The notes: a model not told the origin generated them from the letters alone. A stretch of 64,000 nucleotides of DNA from Stutzerimonas stutzeri RCH2 (GCF_000327065.1 NC_019936.1:3314001-3378000), one strand, 5' to 3'; numbered from the stretch's first letter, positions 14,470 to 27,860 are shown. Program-made: numbers and translations.

Positions 14470-17400
14470 TCAGTCCACCCAGACCCGCGCATTGCGGAAC
14501 ATGCGCATCCAGCCGCCGTCTTCCTGCCACTCGTCAGGGCGCCAGGAGTTGGTCACGGCGCGGAACACCCGCTCCGGGTGCGGCATCATGATGGTCACAC
14601 GGCCGTCGCGGCTGCTGAGACCGGTGATACCGCGTGGCGAGCCGTTCGGGTTGGCCGGGTAGCGTTCGGTGACCTTGCCGTGATTATCCACGAAGCGCAG
14701 CGCCACGGTGCCGGAGAGATCCGCCTGCAGCATGGCCTCTTCGCTCTCGAATTCCGCATGGCCTTCGCCGTGGGCGATGGCGATAGGCAGGCGGGAGCCG
14801 GCCATGCCCTGCAGGAAGATCGATGGCGAATCCTGCACCTGGACCATCGCCACCCGAGCTTCGAACTGCTCCGAGCGGTTGCGTACGAAGTGCGGCCAGT
14901 TCTCCGTGCCCGGGATCAGTTCGTGCAGGTTGCTCATCATCTGGCAGCCGTTGCACACGCCGAGGGCGAAGCTGTCCTTGCGCTCAAAGAAGGCCTGGAA
15001 GCCATCCCGTGCACGCGCATTGAACAGAACGGACTTGGCCCAGCCTTCACCGGCGCCGAGCACGTCGCCGTAGGAGAAGCCACCGCAGGCGACCAGGCCC
15101 TTGAACTCCTCGAGGCTGACGCGTCCGGAAAGGATGTCACTCATGTGCACGTCGACCGCAGCGAAACCGGCACGATCGAACGCCGCCGCCATTTCCACCT
15201 GGCCATTGACACCCTGCTCGCGCAGCACCGCAATCTGCGGACGAACGCCACGCTTGATGTAGGGCGCCGAAATGTCTTCGTTCACGTCGAAGCTGAGCTT
15301 GGCGCTCAGACCCGGGTTGTCCTCTTCGAGCAGCGCGTCGAACTCCTGATCGGCACACTCGGCGTTATCTCGCAGGCGCTGGATCTGGTAGCTGGTTTCT
15401 GCCCACTGACGCTGCAGCAGACGGCGCTCGCCGGCGAACACTTCGTTTTCGCCGTGCTTGATCGATACATGGCCGTTGTTGACCGGCTGACCGATGACAG
15501 CGACGCAGTCACCCAGCCCGGCAGCGCTGAACTGCGCCAGCACGATCTCGGTGTCGCCCTGACGCACCTGAATCACCGCGCCAAGCTCTTCGTTGAAGAG
15601 CATCGGGGCGACATCCACGGCGCTTTCCAGAAGACCATCGAGATTCAGACTCAGGCCGCAGTGACCGGCAAAAGCCATTTCCAGCACGGTGGTCAGCAGC
15701 CCCCCGTCGGAACGGTCGTGGTACGCCAGCAACAGACCATCGGCATTCAGCCCCTGGACCACGGCAAAGAATGCCTGCAGGTCTTCGGCATCATCGACGT
15801 CGGGTGCCTGGCGACCAAGCTGACCGTATACCTGCGCGAGAATCGAAGCGCCCATGCGGTTCTGCCCGCGCCCCAGATCGATCAGGATCAGGTCGGTGGC
15901 GCCCTTGTCCAGCCGCAGCTGCGGGGTCAGGGTCTGGCGAACATCAGTTACCGGAGCGAAGCCGGAAACGATCAGCGACATTGGCGAGGTCACGCTTTTC
16001 TCTGCGCCCTCCTCGCTCCAACGGGTTTTCATCGACATCGAGTCCTTGCCCACCGGAATGGTCAGGCCCAGCTGCGGGCACAGCTCCATGCCGACGGCGC
16101 GAACGGTCTCGTACAAGCGTGCGTCTTCACCCGGATGGCCGGCAGCGGCCATCCAGTTGGCGGACAATTTGATGTCGGAAATCTTCTCGATGCGCGCTGC
16201 TGCCAAGTTGGTCAGCGTTTCGCCAATGGCCATGCGGCCCGACGCCGGGGCATCCAGCAGTGCCAGCGGCGTGCGCTCGCCCATCGCCATGGCTTCGCCG
16301 GTGTAAACGTCGTAGCTGGTAGCCGTAACGGCGCAGTCGGCGACCGGCACCTGCCAAGGGCCGACCATCTGATCGCGAGCCACCTGGCCGGTAATGCTGC
16401 GGTCACCGATGGTGATCAGGAAGCTCTTGCTGGCGACAGCCGGGTGACGCAGCACGCGGGTGACGGCTTCGCTCAGATCGACCGCAGCCGCATCGAAGTC
16501 ATCACCGAGCTCAGCTTCACGGCTGGCGCTGCGGTGCATGCGCGGCGGCTTGCCGAGCAGCACTTCCAGCGGCATGTCCACCGGAGTGTTGCCGAAATGG
16601 CTGTCGGTGACAGTCAGCTGTGGCTCTTCGGTCGCCTCGCCGACGACCGCGAACGGGCAGCGCTCACGTTCGCAGATGGCTTGGAAACGCTCGAAATCGA
16701 CGGTGCTGACGGCCAGTACGTAACGCTCCTGGGACTCGTTGCTCCAGATCTCGTGCGGGGCCATGCCCGGCTCGTCGTTGGGCACGTTGCGCAGTTCGAA
16801 ACGGCCACCGCGACCACCGTCGTTGACCAGTTCCGGGAAGGCGTTGGAGATGCCGCCAGCACCGACGTCATGGATGAAAGCAATGGGGTTCTGGTCGCCC
16901 AGCTGCCAGCAGCGATCGATGACCTCCTGGCAACGGCGCTCCATTTCCGGGTTCTCGCGCTGCACCGAGGCGAAATCCAGATCGGCAGAGCTGGCACCGG
17001 TCGCGACCGAGGATGCGGCGCCGCCGCCCAGACCGATCAGCATGGCCGGGCCGCCGAGCACGATCAGCTTGGCGCCAACGGTGATTTCGGCTTTCTGCAC
17101 ATGATCTTCACGGATATTGCCCAGGCCACCGGCGAGCATGATCGGCTTGTGATAACCACGCACCTCGTCGCCGCGCGGCGTGCTGATCGACTGCTCGAAG
17201 GTACGGAAGTAACCGGTCAGCGCCGGGCGACCGAATTCGTTGTTGAACGCGGCGCCACCCAGCGGGCCTTCAATCATGATGTCCAACGGCGTGACGATGC
17301 GTTCCGGCTTGCCATAGGCCTGTTCCCACGGCTGTTCGAAGCCGGGGATGTTCAGGTTGGAGACGGTGAAGCCGGTCAGGCCCGCTTTCGGCTTGGCACC

Positions 17401-18366
17401 ACGACCGGTGGCGCCCTCGTCGCGAATCTCACCACCGGAACCGGTGGAAGCACCCGAGAACGGCGAAATTGCGGTCGGGTGGTTATGCGTTTCCACCTTC
17501 ATCAGGATATGCACCGGCTCCTGCACCGCGCCGTACTGGCGGGTTTCAGGATTGGGGAAGAAACGTCCTGCGGTGTGGCCGACGATGACCGACGCGTTGT
17601 CCTTGTAAGCGGATAGCACGTTCTCACTGTGCATCTGGTAGGTGTTCTTGATCATGCCGAACAGCGACTTGTCCTGGCTTTCGCCGTCGATGTCCCAGCT
17701 GGCATTGAAGATCTTGTGGCGACAGTGCTCGGAGTTGGCCTGCGCGAACATCATCAGTTCGATGTCGTGCGGGTTGCGCTTGAGGCCCTGGAAGGCGCTG
17801 ACCAGATAATCGATTTCATCTTCGGCCAGGGCCAGGCCGAGTTCGGTGTTGGCCTTTTCCAGTGCGGCGCGGCCGCCACCGAGGATGTCCACCGCAGTCA
17901 GCGGTTTGGGCTCGGCGTGGCTGAACAGGTTGGCGGCTTCTTCGAAGCGATTCAGCACCAGCTGCGTCATGCGATCGTGCAGCGCAGCGGCAATCAGCTG
18001 TGCATCACCATCGGAAAACTCGCCCTGCACGTAGTAGGCGATGCCCCGCTCCAGCCGCTGGATCTTCTCCAGACCACAGTTGTGGGCGATATCGCTGGCC
18101 TTGCTTGACCACGGCGAGATGGTGCCGAAGCGAGGCACCACCAGGAACAGCCGACCAGCAGGTTCCTGCACCGGCACACTGGGGCCGTACTTCAGCAGGC
18201 GGGTCAGTACGTTCTGCTCATCCGCGCCAAGCGTGCCGGAAACCTCGGCGAAATGGGCGAACTCGGCATACAGTCCGCTGACAGCGGGGACCTTATCGGT
18301 CAGTTGTGCCAGGAGCTTGCCATGACGGAAGGCGGAAAGAGCGGGAGCGCCGCGCAGGATCAACAT
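14470..18366 (-). CDS. purL: phosphoribosylformylglycinamidine synthase
   Basis: 1298 residues, the length of the large single-chain proteobacterial enzyme. It converts FGAR, glutamine and ATP to FGAM in purine synthesis (EC 6.3.5.3). Visible parts: an N-terminal PurS-like domain, two AIR-synthetase-like halves ([20 protein letters not shown] and the [16 protein letters not shown] segment), and a C-terminal class I glutaminase with the nucleophile Cys in [10 protein letters not shown] and HGEGHAEFE near the end. Cytosolic, monocistronic, with its own terminator. Confidence 0.98.
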   Translation of the reverse strand: MLILRGAPALSAFRHGKLLAQLTDKVPAVSGLYAEFAHFAEVSGTLGADEQNVLTRLLKYGPSVPVQEPAGRLFLVVPRFGTISPWSSKASDIAHNCGLEKIQRLERGIAYYVQGEFSDGDAQLIAAALHDRMTQLVLNRFEEAANLFSHAEPKPLTAVDILGGGRAALEKANTELGLALAEDEIDYLVSAFQGLKRNPHDIELMMFAQANSEHCRHKIFNASWDIDGESQDKSLFGMIKNTYQMHSENVLSAYKDNASVIVGHTAGRFFPNPETRQYGAVQEPVHILMKVETHNHPTAISPFSGASTGSGGEIRDEGATGRGAKPKAGLTGFTVSNLNIPGFEQPWEQAYGKPERIVTPLDIMIEGPLGGAAFNNEFGRPALTGYFRTFEQSISTPRGDEVRGYHKPIMLAGGLGNIREDHVQKAEITVGAKLIVLGGPAMLIGLGGGAASSVATGASSADLDFASVQRENPEMERRCQEVIDRCWQLGDQNPIAFIHDVGAGGISNAFPELVNDGGRGGRFELRNVPNDEPGMAPHEIWSNESQERYVLAVSTVDFERFQAICERERCPFAVVGEATEEPQLTVTDSHFGNTPVDMPLEVLLGKPPRMHRSASREAELGDDFDAAAVDLSEAVTRVLRHPAVASKSFLITIGDRSITGQVARDQMVGPWQVPVADCAVTATSYDVYTGEAMAMGERTPLALLDAPASGRMAIGETLTNLAAARIEKISDIKLSANWMAAAGHPGEDARLYETVRAVGMELCPQLGLTIPVGKDSMSMKTRWSEEGAEKSVTSPMSLIVSGFAPVTDVRQTLTPQLRLDKGATDLILIDLGRGQNRMGASILAQVYGQLGRQAPDVDDAEDLQAFFAVVQGLNADGLLLAYHDRSDGGLLTTVLEMAFAGHCGLSLNLDGLLESAVDVAPMLFNEELGAVIQVRQGDTEIVLAQFSAAGLGDCVAVIGQPVNNGHVSIKHGENEVFAGERRLLQRQWAETSYQIQRLRDNAECADQEFDALLEEDNPGLSAKLSFDVNEDISAPYIKRGVRPQIAVLREQGVNGQVEMAAAFDRAGFAAVDVHMSDILSGRVSLEEFKGLVACGGFSYGDVLGAGEGWAKSVLFNARARDGFQAFFERKDSFALGVCNGCQMMSNLHELIPGTENWPHFVRNRSEQFEARVAMVQVQDSPSIFLQGMAGSRLPIAIAHGEGHAEFESEEAMLQADLSGTVALRFVDNHGKVTERYPANPNGSPRGITGLSSRDGRVTIMMPHPERVFRAVTNSWRPDEWQEDGGWMRMFRNARVWVD

Positions 18367-18491
18367 CGTCGGAACAGCCTCGGAGGGGGGAGCAGTCGGG
18401 GCACGTATTCTAGCCCATGACGGCGGCCGAGGCTAAGGCTGAACACAGCCAGGCACCGCGTGCTCCGACGGCGCGCCTGACCTGGCCTGAA

Positions 18492-19259
<768 letters not shown>

Positions 19260-19268
19260 ATGTCACTC

Positions 19269-20366
19269 CTAATGCTTGTGGCCGGTGTCCAGCTTGCGCT
19301 CCAGGCGCATGGAATAGCGGGACATGCCGAAACAGAACATCCAGTACACCAGCGCAGCGAACACGTAACCCTCGGTGGACATACCCAGCCAGGCCGGGTC
19401 CGCGGTGGCGCGCTTGATGCTGTTGAGGAAGTCGAACAGGCCGATGATGATCACCAGGCTGGTGTCCTTGAACAGGGCGATGAAGGTGTTGACGATGCCC
19501 GGAATCACCAGTTTCAGCGCCTGCGGCAGGATCACCAGTAGCGTGCTGCGCCAGTAACCCAGCCCCATTGCAGCCGCCGCCTCGTATTGCCCCTTGGGGA
19601 TCGCCTGCAGGCCACCACGCACCACTTCAGCGATATAGGCAGCCTCGAAGAACACCACCATCAGCATCGCGCGCAGCAGTTTGTCCAGATTCATGCCTTC
19701 GGGCAGGAACAACGGCAGCATCACCGAAGACATGAACAACACGGTGATCAGCGGCACGCCACGCCAGAACTCGATGAAGGTTACGCAGAGCACGCGGATC
19801 GCTGGCATGTCGGAGCGTCGCCCCAGCGCCAGCAGGATGCCCAAGGGCAAGGCGCCGGCAATGCCCACCGCGGCGATCACCACCGTCAGCATCAAACCGC
19901 CCCACTGACTGGTCGGCACCGTCTGCAACCCGAGGAATCCGCCATGCAGCAGCCAGTAGGCCAGCAGCGGATAGACCAGCAGATAACCGATGCCGTAGCG
20001 CAGCTTGTGCGGCATCTGCCGCAGAAACAGTGGCGCCGCGCCGATGATCGCCAGCCAGGCTGCGGCATCGACGCGCCAGCGCAGCTCCGTGGGGTAGAAG
20101 CCGTACATGAACTGGCCGAACCGGGTCTGAATGAATACCCAGCAGGCGCCTTCGCGGCTGCAATCGGCGCGCGTCTCGCCGGTCCAGTCGGCCTTGAAGA
20201 TGGCCCATTCGAGTACCGGCGGTACGATCAGCCAGAGCAGGTACAGCCCCACCAGGGTCAGCAGCGTGTTGATCCAGCTGGAAAACAGATTCGCCCGTAG
20301 CCAGCCAAGTGCACCGATGCTGATCGTCGGTGGCGGCAGGTCGGGCTTGAAGGTATGGATAGTCAT
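19269..20366 (-). CDS. aapM: general amino-acid ABC permease (AapM-like)
   Basis: 365 residues with an extended N-terminal region typical of AapM, multiple membrane helices, and the permease loop EAAAAMGLGYWRSTLLVILP. It forms the inner-membrane channel with the AapQ-like permease encoded 4 bp upstream. Aap systems import a broad range of L-amino acids. Confidence 0.9.
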   Translation of the reverse strand: MTIHTFKPDLPPPTISIGALGWLRANLFSSWINTLLTLVGLYLLWLIVPPVLEWAIFKADWTGETRADCSREGACWVFIQTRFGQFMYGFYPTELRWRVDAAAWLAIIGAAPLFLRQMPHKLRYGIGYLLVYPLLAYWLLHGGFLGLQTVPTSQWGGLMLTVVIAAVGIAGALPLGILLALGRRSDMPAIRVLCVTFIEFWRGVPLITVLFMSSVMLPLFLPEGMNLDKLLRAMLMVVFFEAAYIAEVVRGGLQAIPKGQYEAAAAMGLGYWRSTLLVILPQALKLVIPGIVNTFIALFKDTSLVIIIGLFDFLNSIKRATADPAWLGMSTEGYVFAALVYWMFCFGMSRYSMRLERKLDTGHKH

Positions 20367-20370
20367 GCGC

Positions 20371-21555
20371 TCACCGCTCGATCAGCGCAATGCGCTTGTT
20401 GTACCAGTTCATCAACAGCGAAATGCTGATGCTGATGGCCAGGTAGACGCTCATGGTGATGGCCATGGTTTCGATGGCCTGCCCGGTCTGATTGAGCACC
20501 GTACCGGCGAACAGCGACACCATGTCCGGATAGCCGATGGCAGCCGCAAGGGACGAGTTCTTCGCTAGGTTCAGATATTGGCTGGTCAACGGCGGCACGA
20601 TCACCCGCAGTGCTTGCGGCACGATCACCAGTCGCAACACCTGGCCCGGACGCAACCCGAGTGAAGCGGCAGCCTCGGTCTGGCCGTGACTGACCGACTG
20701 GATGCCCGAGCGCACGGTCTCGCCGATAAACGCCGCGGTATAGACCGACAGCGCCACCACGATCGAAACAAGCTCCGGGATCACCACCCAACCACCGCGA
20801 ATGTTGAAGCGCTGCAACTCCGGCACTTCCCAGGTGAAAGGTGCGCCTGCAATGAAAGTCATCAACCAGGGGATGGCGAGAAACAGCCCGGGGCTGGTCC
20901 AGAACACCGGAAACATCCGCCCGGTCGCATGTCGGCGGGCGCGAGCCCAGCGGTTGAGCACCACCACCGCAACCAGCGCGACGAGCAGCGCCAGCCAGAA
21001 CGCCCAGAAACCATCGCCTGCGCTGGGTGCCGGCATCTGCACGCCGCGGTTGTTGACGAATACCACGTCCCACAGGCTCAGACTGTTGCGCGGCCCTGGC
21101 AGCGGGCTGATGACTGCGAAGTAGACGAAGAAGATCAGCAGCAACGGCGGGATGTTGCGGAAGATCTCGATATAGAGCGTCGCCAGCTGACGAATCAGCC
21201 AGTTGCTCGAGAGGCGCCCCACACCGAGGATGAAACCCATGACGGTCGCGAGAAATATCCCGATCACGCTGACCAGCAGTGTGTTGAGCAAGCCGACCCA
21301 GAAGACGCGACCGTAAGTGTCACTCTCGCTGTAGTCGATCAGATGCTGGGAAATGCCGAAGCCGGCGGCATTGTTAAGAAAGCCGAATCCGGACGTGATG
21401 CCGCGGTGGGCAAGATTGGTCTGTGTGTTATGGAACAGGTACCAGCCGAACGCCACCACTGCCAACACCGCAAGCACCTGAAACACCCAGGCGCGTATTC
21501 GTGGATCGGTGAAGGGCGAACGTCGGGGCACAGCGCCTCTGGCGATCGAACGCAT
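20371..21555 (-). CDS. aapQ: general amino-acid ABC permease (AapQ-like)
   Basis: 394 residues, with the same long N-terminal extension and the cytoplasmic loop EAAASLGLRPGQVLRLVIVP that contacts the ATPase. The large hydrophilic insert between the early helices is a known trait of AapQ. Cotranscribed with aapM and aapP. Confidence 0.9.
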   Translation of the reverse strand: MRSIARGAVPRRSPFTDPRIRAWVFQVLAVLAVVAFGWYLFHNTQTNLAHRGITSGFGFLNNAAGFGISQHLIDYSESDTYGRVFWVGLLNTLLVSVIGIFLATVMGFILGVGRLSSNWLIRQLATLYIEIFRNIPPLLLIFFVYFAVISPLPGPRNSLSLWDVVFVNNRGVQMPAPSAGDGFWAFWLALLVALVAVVVLNRWARARRHATGRMFPVFWTSPGLFLAIPWLMTFIAGAPFTWEVPELQRFNIRGGWVVIPELVSIVVALSVYTAAFIGETVRSGIQSVSHGQTEAAASLGLRPGQVLRLVIVPQALRVIVPPLTSQYLNLAKNSSLAAAIGYPDMVSLFAGTVLNQTGQAIETMAITMSVYLAISISISLLMNWYNKRIALIER

Positions 21556-21641
21556 CGAAAATCCTCATGCCGCATGGCTGGTCACCTGGACCGGCCATGC
21601 TCATCCGTGAAACGGGCCGGCACGAGGCCGGCCACGCGGGC

Positions 21642-22670
21642 TCAGCGCACCGGCGGTGCGTATTGCAGGCCACCGTTGTTCCACAAGGCATTCAGGCCGC
21701 GCTCGATCTTCAGCTCACTGCCGGCGCCTACGTTGCGATCGAAGATCTCACCGTAGTTACCCACCTGTTTGACGATCTGCACCGCCCAGTCCTTCGGCAG
21801 CTTGAGATCCTTGCCGTATTCGCCTTCGGCACCCAGCAGACGCGCCACGTCAGGATTTTTTGTGCTCTTGGCCATTTCTTCGACATTGGCCGAGGTCACG
21901 CCGAGCTCTTCGGCATTGAGCATGGCGAACAGCGTCCAGCGCACGATATCGAACCACTCCTCGTCACCCTGGCGAACGGCCGGGCCGAGCGGCTCCTTGG
22001 AAATCACTTCAGGCAAGACGACGTAATCGGCAGGCTTGGCCAGCTTGATGCGCTGTGCGTAGAGCTGGGACTGGTCGGATGTCAGCACGTCGCAACGCCC
22101 GGACTCCAGCGACTTTGCGCTTTCATCGGAGGTGTCGTAGGTGATCGGGGTGTACTTGTGGCCATTGGCGCGGAAATAGTCGGAGAGGTTCAGCTCGGTG
22201 GTAGTGCCGGCCTGGATACAAACCGTGGCACCGTCCAGTTCCTTGGCCGAGGAAACCCCAAGCTCCTTATTCACCAGAAAGCCCTGGCCATCGTAGTAGG
22301 TCACGCCGGTAAAGTTCAGCCCCATCGCGGCGTCCCGCGAACTGGTCCAGGTTGTATTTCGCGAGAGCACGTCGACTTCGCCCGACTGCAGCGCAGTGAA
22401 ACGCTCCTTGGCGGTGAGCGGGCTGTACTTGACCTTGCTGGCGTCACCGAAGACCGCCGCAGCTACCGCGCGGCAGATGTCGACATCGATCCCCTGGTAT
22501 TTCCCCTTGGCATCGGCAAAAGAAAAGCCCGGAAGGCCATCACTGATGCCGCACTGCACGAATCCTTTCTTCTGCACTGCATCGAGGGTCGCCCCCGCCT
22601 GCGCCAGCCCGCTGATGCCCAGCAGTGACGCGGCACCCAGCACAGCCAGTGTGGATTTCACCCTAATCAT
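21642..22670 (-). CDS. aapJ: periplasmic amino-acid-binding protein (AapJ-like)
   Basis: 342 residues with a signal peptide (MIRVKSTLAVLGAASLLGIS, cleaved after GLAQA) and a class 3 solute-binding domain (GISDGLPGFSFADAKGKYQG, DVDICRAVAAAVFGD). A strong GGAGG precedes the ATG. First gene of the operon and separated from aapQ by 86 bp, as is common where the binding protein is made in excess. Confidence 0.93.
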   Translation of the reverse strand: MIRVKSTLAVLGAASLLGISGLAQAGATLDAVQKKGFVQCGISDGLPGFSFADAKGKYQGIDVDICRAVAAAVFGDASKVKYSPLTAKERFTALQSGEVDVLSRNTTWTSSRDAAMGLNFTGVTYYDGQGFLVNKELGVSSAKELDGATVCIQAGTTTELNLSDYFRANGHKYTPITYDTSDESAKSLESGRCDVLTSDQSQLYAQRIKLAKPADYVVLPEVISKEPLGPAVRQGDEEWFDIVRWTLFAMLNAEELGVTSANVEEMAKSTKNPDVARLLGAEGEYGKDLKLPKDWAVQIVKQVGNYGEIFDRNVGAGSELKIERGLNALWNNGGLQYAPPVR

Positions 22671-23668
<998 letters not shown>

Positions 23669-23824
23669 GCGGCCAGCGTCCAGGCCAAAAGACTTAATCC
23701 TTATAGGGATATCAGGACTACGCTTGTGCGTGGAGGACCGGAGCGTTGCCCGTCCTGCCAACGATAAGCGGGAGGTCGTCATGAATGGCGCGAGGGAGGC
23801 AGACTCGTCCGGCCAGTCGCTGCC

Positions 23825-24760
23825 ATGAAGCGCATAGCCGGTACGCCGACCGTGGAACAGCTGCGAAGCATCCGACTGTTTCGCGGCGTGGAGCGATCTG
23901 TGCTCACGGCGCTGGCGGAAAAACTGGAAACCTGCGAAGTCGATGCAGAGGAACTTCTTCTCTCTCCACATACGCTGAACCGCCATCTATACATGCTCGT
24001 GCGAGGCCAGCTAAGCGTCCAGTTGGCATCGCGAGATAATCCGCCCGTGCGTTACGTTGAGGTCAACGACTGCGTTGGCGAAGTCAGTTTCTGCGATCAT
24101 CGCCCACCTTCCGCCTATGTCATCGCCAGCGAGCCGAGCCGGGTCGTCAGGCTGCACAGCCGGGAGCTGCCTTTGCTCACGCAATCGCCCCAGCTGATGC
24201 TGAACCTGATCGAACTGCTATGTGATCGGGTGCGCCTGACCGATCAACTGATCATCAACAGCGAGCACAACGCCAACATCGACATGCTCACCGGCGTGTT
24301 CAACCGACGCTGGCTGGAACATATCTTCGAACGCGAAAGTGCCCGCTGTGCCTTCAGCGGACAGCCACTGTGCATGCTGATGATCGATGTCGATGAGTTC
24401 AAGCCATACAACGACCGGCATGGGCATATCGCAGGCGATCATGCGCTCTGCCAGGTCGCGCGGCTGCTGGGGACGCAACTGCGACCGAAGGACAGCCTGG
24501 TGCGTTTCGGTGGCGAAGAATTCGTCACCCTGCTTCCCGAGCTGGACTTGCCCGCGGCACGCCTTATTGCCGAGCGCTTGCGTCAGCGTGTCGCACAGAA
24601 CGACACCATCGCCACGCCGATCGGATCTTTGCCAGGCGTTACGATCTCGGTAGGCCTGGCCCGCATGCGCCCATCTGACACACTGGAGGATCTCATAGGC
24701 CGCGCGGACAAGGCGCTGTACCTGGCCAAGGCACAGGGACGAAACCGTGTCTGCGACTGA
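23825..24760 (+). CDS. diguanylate cyclase with N-terminal cyclic-nucleotide-binding fold
   Basis: 311 residues. Residues 15-130 are a cNMP-binding beta roll; its phosphate-binding cassette keeps GE (VGEVSF) but has Pro where the conserved Arg should be (PPSAYVIA), so cyclic nucleotide binding is doubtful. Residues 155-310 form a GGDEF domain with an active GGEEF and an RPKD inhibitory site five residues before it. It should make c-di-GMP in the cytosol with product feedback. Confidence 0.9.
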   Translation: MKRIAGTPTVEQLRSIRLFRGVERSVLTALAEKLETCEVDAEELLLSPHTLNRHLYMLVRGQLSVQLASRDNPPVRYVEVNDCVGEVSFCDHRPPSAYVIASEPSRVVRLHSRELPLLTQSPQLMLNLIELLCDRVRLTDQLIINSEHNANIDMLTGVFNRRWLEHIFERESARCAFSGQPLCMLMIDVDEFKPYNDRHGHIAGDHALCQVARLLGTQLRPKDSLVRFGGEEFVTLLPELDLPAARLIAERLRQRVAQNDTIATPIGSLPGVTISVGLARMRPSDTLEDLIGRADKALYLAKAQGRNRVCD

Positions 24761-24853
24761 ACGCCCGTGGCCCCGAAGCGCGAGGCTTCGCCACACCTGC
24801 GTCTTGCATTACACTGGCGCGCGACACTTTCCTAATTCGACGACGAGAAGACC

Positions 24854-26287
24854 GTGCTCAAAGCACTCAAGAAAATATTTGGCAAGGCCCCCGATGAGCG
24901 GGCCGGCACAACCGACAGCAGCCCCGCTGCAGTCAACGAGGGACCGCAGCAAAGCGCCCCCGCAGCGCAGCAAATTGCGACACCTGATGCTCCGTCCAAG
25001 CCGCCAGCTACCGAGCGTACAGCCGAGAAACCACGTCGCCAGCGCAGCAAACCAGCCAAGCCCGCAGCTCCGACCTGGAAGCTGGAAGACTTCACGGTAG
25101 AGCCGGCCGAAGGCAAAACCCGCTTCCACGACTTCAAGCTCGCCCCCGAGCTGATGCATGCGATTCACGACCTGGGCTTTCCCTACTGCACGCCGATTCA
25201 GGCGCAGGTGCTGGGTTACACCCTCGCTGGCCGAGATGCCATTGGCCGCGCCCAGACCGGCACCGGCAAGACTGCCGCCTTCCTTATTTCCACCATCACA
25301 CAACTGCTCGACACGCCGCCGCCGAAGGACCGCTATATGGGCGAGCCGCGTGCGCTGATCATCGCGCCGACCCGGGAACTGGTGGTGCAGATCGCCAACG
25401 ACGCACTGGATCTGACCAAGTACACCAACCTGAACGTGATGAGCTTTGTGGGCGGCATGGATTTCGACAAGCAGCTCAAGCAGCTGGAATCCCGCTACTG
25501 CGACATCCTGGTTGCTACCCCGGGGCGCCTGCTGGACTTCAACCAGCGCGGCGAAGTGCATCTGGACATGGTCGAGGTGATGGTGCTGGACGAAGCCGAC
25601 CGCATGCTCGACATGGGCTTCATTCCGCAGGTGCGCCAGATCATTCGGCAGACGCCACCCAAGAGCGAGCGTCAGACGCTGCTGTTCTCCGCCACCTTCA
25701 CCGACGATGTGATGAACCTGGCACAACAGTGGACAACCACCCCCGCCGTGGTCGAGATCGAGCCGGAAAACGTGGCCAGCGATACCGTCGAACAGCACGT
25801 CTTCGCGGTGGCCGGCAGCGACAAGTACAAGCTGCTGTACAACCTGATCACTCAGAACGACTGGACCCGGGTAATGGTCTTCGCCAATCGCAAGGATGAA
25901 GTGCGACGAATCGAGGAGCGCCTAACCCGCGACGGCATCAGCGCCGCGCAGATGTCCGGCGACGTGCCGCAACACAAGCGCATTCGCACGCTGGAAGGCT
26001 TTCGTGAAGGCAAGATCCGCGTGTTGGTGGCGACCGATGTCGCTGGCCGCGGCATTCATGTCGATGGCATCAGCCACGTGATCAACTTCACCCTGCCGGA
26101 AGACCCGGACGACTACGTGCACCGCATCGGTCGTACCGGACGTGCCGGCACCAGTGGCACTTCGATCAGTTTCGCCGGGGAGGATGATGCCTTCGCGCTG
26201 CCGCCCATCGAGGCGCTGATCGGCCGCAAGATCCAGTGCGAGATGCCGCCAGCTGAATTGCTGGCGCCAGTTCCGCACTCACGCTGA
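24854..26287 (+). CDS. rhlB: DEAD-box RNA helicase RhlB
   Basis: 477 residues. A Lys/Ala/Pro-rich linker of about 70 residues precedes the helicase core: Q motif [10 protein letters not shown], motif I AQTGTGKT, motif II DEAD, motif III SAT, and motif [12 protein letters not shown]. The arrangement and extension are like Pseudomonas RhlB, which in other bacteria unwinds RNA in the RNase E degradosome. Followed by its own terminator. Confidence 0.9.
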   Translation: MLKALKKIFGKAPDERAGTTDSSPAAVNEGPQQSAPAAQQIATPDAPSKPPATERTAEKPRRQRSKPAKPAAPTWKLEDFTVEPAEGKTRFHDFKLAPELMHAIHDLGFPYCTPIQAQVLGYTLAGRDAIGRAQTGTGKTAAFLISTITQLLDTPPPKDRYMGEPRALIIAPTRELVVQIANDALDLTKYTNLNVMSFVGGMDFDKQLKQLESRYCDILVATPGRLLDFNQRGEVHLDMVEVMVLDEADRMLDMGFIPQVRQIIRQTPPKSERQTLLFSATFTDDVMNLAQQWTTTPAVVEIEPENVASDTVEQHVFAVAGSDKYKLLYNLITQNDWTRVMVFANRKDEVRRIEERLTRDGISAAQMSGDVPQHKRIRTLEGFREGKIRVLVATDVAGRGIHVDGISHVINFTLPEDPDDYVHRIGRTGRAGTSGTSISFAGEDDAFALPPIEALIGRKIQCEMPPAELLAPVPHSR

Positions 26288-26293
26288 GCCTCT

Positions 26294-26319
26294 AGGACGC
26301 GGGATTCGCCGCGTCCTTT
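26294..26319 (+). terminator. terminator of rhlB
   Basis: GGACGCGG pairs with CCGCGTCC around GATTCG, followed by TTTGC, seven bases after the rhlB stop. Confidence 0.75.
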
Positions 26320-26415
26320 GCATGATCCGTCTGCCCCATCAATGACCTGAATCAGGCCGCAAACAAGGCAACGCGGCTAGAGTTGTGGTTAGATTCCGAA
26401 CGCAAGGAAAAACTA

Positions 26416-26580
26416 ATGGATAGCATGAACTGGCTACTGTCGCTGATCGTCATTGGCTTCGTTCTGCTCTGCGTAGGGTTCAACTACCGGGACAGTAACT
26501 GGGGTGTAGGACTGCTGGCCGTGGGTGTACTGACCATGTTCTCGACGCTGGCCTTCAAGATGTACATCACCTTCTATTGA
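26416..26580 (+). CDS. small two-helix membrane protein
   Basis: 54 residues: helix WLLSLIVIGFVLLCVGF, a short polar turn (NYRDSNWG), then VGLLAVGVLTMFSTLAFKMY. AAGGA lies nine bases before the ATG. Unknown function; the strong ribosome site and clear hairpin topology support a real gene. Confidence 0.65.
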   Translation: MDSMNWLLSLIVIGFVLLCVGFNYRDSNWGVGLLAVGVLTMFSTLAFKMYITFY

Positions 26581-26584
26581 CGGC

Positions 26585-27043
26585 TCAGCGCTTCCCGTCC
26601 CAACGCTCGGCCGCAAGCTGATCGCTTGCGCGGCCCTCGACCCAGCGCGGGCCGGACGGGGTGGATTCCTTTTTCCAGAACGGCGCCCGCGTTTTCAGAT
26701 AATCCATCACGAACCGACAGGCATCGAAGGCTGCATCACGGTGGGCACTGGCCGCACCGACAAAAACGATGGGCTCGCCCGGTTCCAGCGGCCCAACCCG
26801 GTGCAGCACATCGAGCCGTAGCAACGGCCAGCGCTGCTCGGCCTCAACGACGATCTTCTCCAGCGCCTTCTCGGTCATCCCCGGGGCATGCTCGAGGAGC
26901 ATGCCGGCAACATCCTCGCCGTCATTGAAATCGCGCACATACCCGACGAAGCCGGCCACCGCACCGATACCAAGATTGGCTGCGTGCAGCGCATTGAGTT
27001 CGGCGCCCGGGTCGAACGCGGCCGTCTGTACACGTACAGTCAT
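26585..27043 (-). CDS. moaE: molybdopterin synthase catalytic subunit
   Basis: 152 residues. Conserved VGYVRDFNDGEDV, the HRVG turn, VGAASAHRDAAFDAC and the active-site lysine region LKTRAPFWKKE. With MoaD it inserts two sulfurs into cyclic pyranopterin monophosphate to give molybdopterin. Starts 2 bp after moaD in a moaC-moaD-moaE operon. Confidence 0.95.
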   Translation of the reverse strand: MTVRVQTAAFDPGAELNALHAANLGIGAVAGFVGYVRDFNDGEDVAGMLLEHAPGMTEKALEKIVVEAEQRWPLLRLDVLHRVGPLEPGEPIVFVGAASAHRDAAFDACRFVMDYLKTRAPFWKKESTPSGPRWVEGRASDQLAAERWDGKR

Positions 27044-27045
27044 GC

Positions 27046-27294
27046 TCAACCTCCGGTCACGGTTGGAAAGAAGGCCACTTCGTCGCCGTCTGACACCGGC
27101 TCGTCGAGCCCACAAAGTTCCTGATTGCGCGCGCACATCAGATTCTGTTCAGCCAGCACCTCCCAGGCGCCCCCACGGGCCAGAAGATGCTGGCGCACGT
27201 CGTTCACGCTGGCGAGCGATGCATCCCACTGCAGTCGCTCGCCATCGCTGCCGAGCGTTTCTCGATAACGGGCAAAAAACTGGATGCTGATCAT
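27046..27294 (-). CDS. moaD: molybdopterin synthase sulfur carrier subunit
   Basis: 82 residues with a ubiquitin-like fold and the C-terminal TVTGG whose terminal Gly becomes a thiocarboxylate. The start overlaps the moaC stop by 4 bp. Confidence 0.95.
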   Translation of the reverse strand: MISIQFFARYRETLGSDGERLQWDASLASVNDVRQHLLARGGAWEVLAEQNLMCARNQELCGLDEPVSDGDEVAFFPTVTGG

Positions 27295-27761
27295 GCCTGC
27301 ACCTGCCAGTGACCGCTCTTGCCACCCAGCTTTTCCAGCAGACGCACGCCTTCGATAACCATGCCGCGATCCACTGCCTTGCACATGTCGTAGATGGTCA
27401 GCGCCGCGACGCTGGCAGCGGTCAGCGCTTCCATCTCGACACCGGTCTGCCCGGCCAGCTTGCAGGTGGCGCGGATCAGCACGCAGTCTTCGCCATCCGC
27501 CTGGAGCTCGACCTTGATGCTGGTGAGCAGCAGCGGATGACACAGCGGGATCAGCTCGTAGGTCTTCTTCGCCGCCTGGATGCCGGCGATGCGTGCTACA
27601 GCGAAGACATCGCCCTTGGGATGGCCGCCTTGCTGAATCATCTGCAGGGTCTGCGGCAGCATGCGCACGCGCGCCTCGGCCACGGCTTCACGTGCGGTGA
27701 CAGCTTTGTCGGTGACGTCGACCATGCTGGCCCGGCCTTGGGAATCGAGATGGGTGAGCAT
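27291..27761 (-). CDS. moaC: cyclic pyranopterin monophosphate synthase
   Basis: 156 residues, normal length. [36 protein letters not shown] and KAVDRGM are family signatures. It acts with MoaA in the first step of molybdenum cofactor synthesis. First gene of the moaCDE unit; moaA and moaB are not next to it. Confidence 0.96.
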   Translation of the reverse strand: MLTHLDSQGRASMVDVTDKAVTAREAVAEARVRMLPQTLQMIQQGGHPKGDVFAVARIAGIQAAKKTYELIPLCHPLLLTSIKVELQADGEDCVLIRATCKLAGQTGVEMEALTAASVAALTIYDMCKAVDRGMVIEGVRLLEKLGGKSGHWQVQA

Positions 27762-27860
27762 TCGGCGCTCCTGATCGGAAAATCAAGAGTCTACCGCAGC
27801 CACCGGCGATGAACCCGCCCTCGTAAGAGGTACTACCGGGCATCGCCGCGCGCGTCTCCG

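Noticed and set aside
14578..17616. A 1012-codon open frame on the plus strand
   Set aside because: It lies wholly antisense to purL and results from high GC third positions; the composition is not protein-like and no family is visible.
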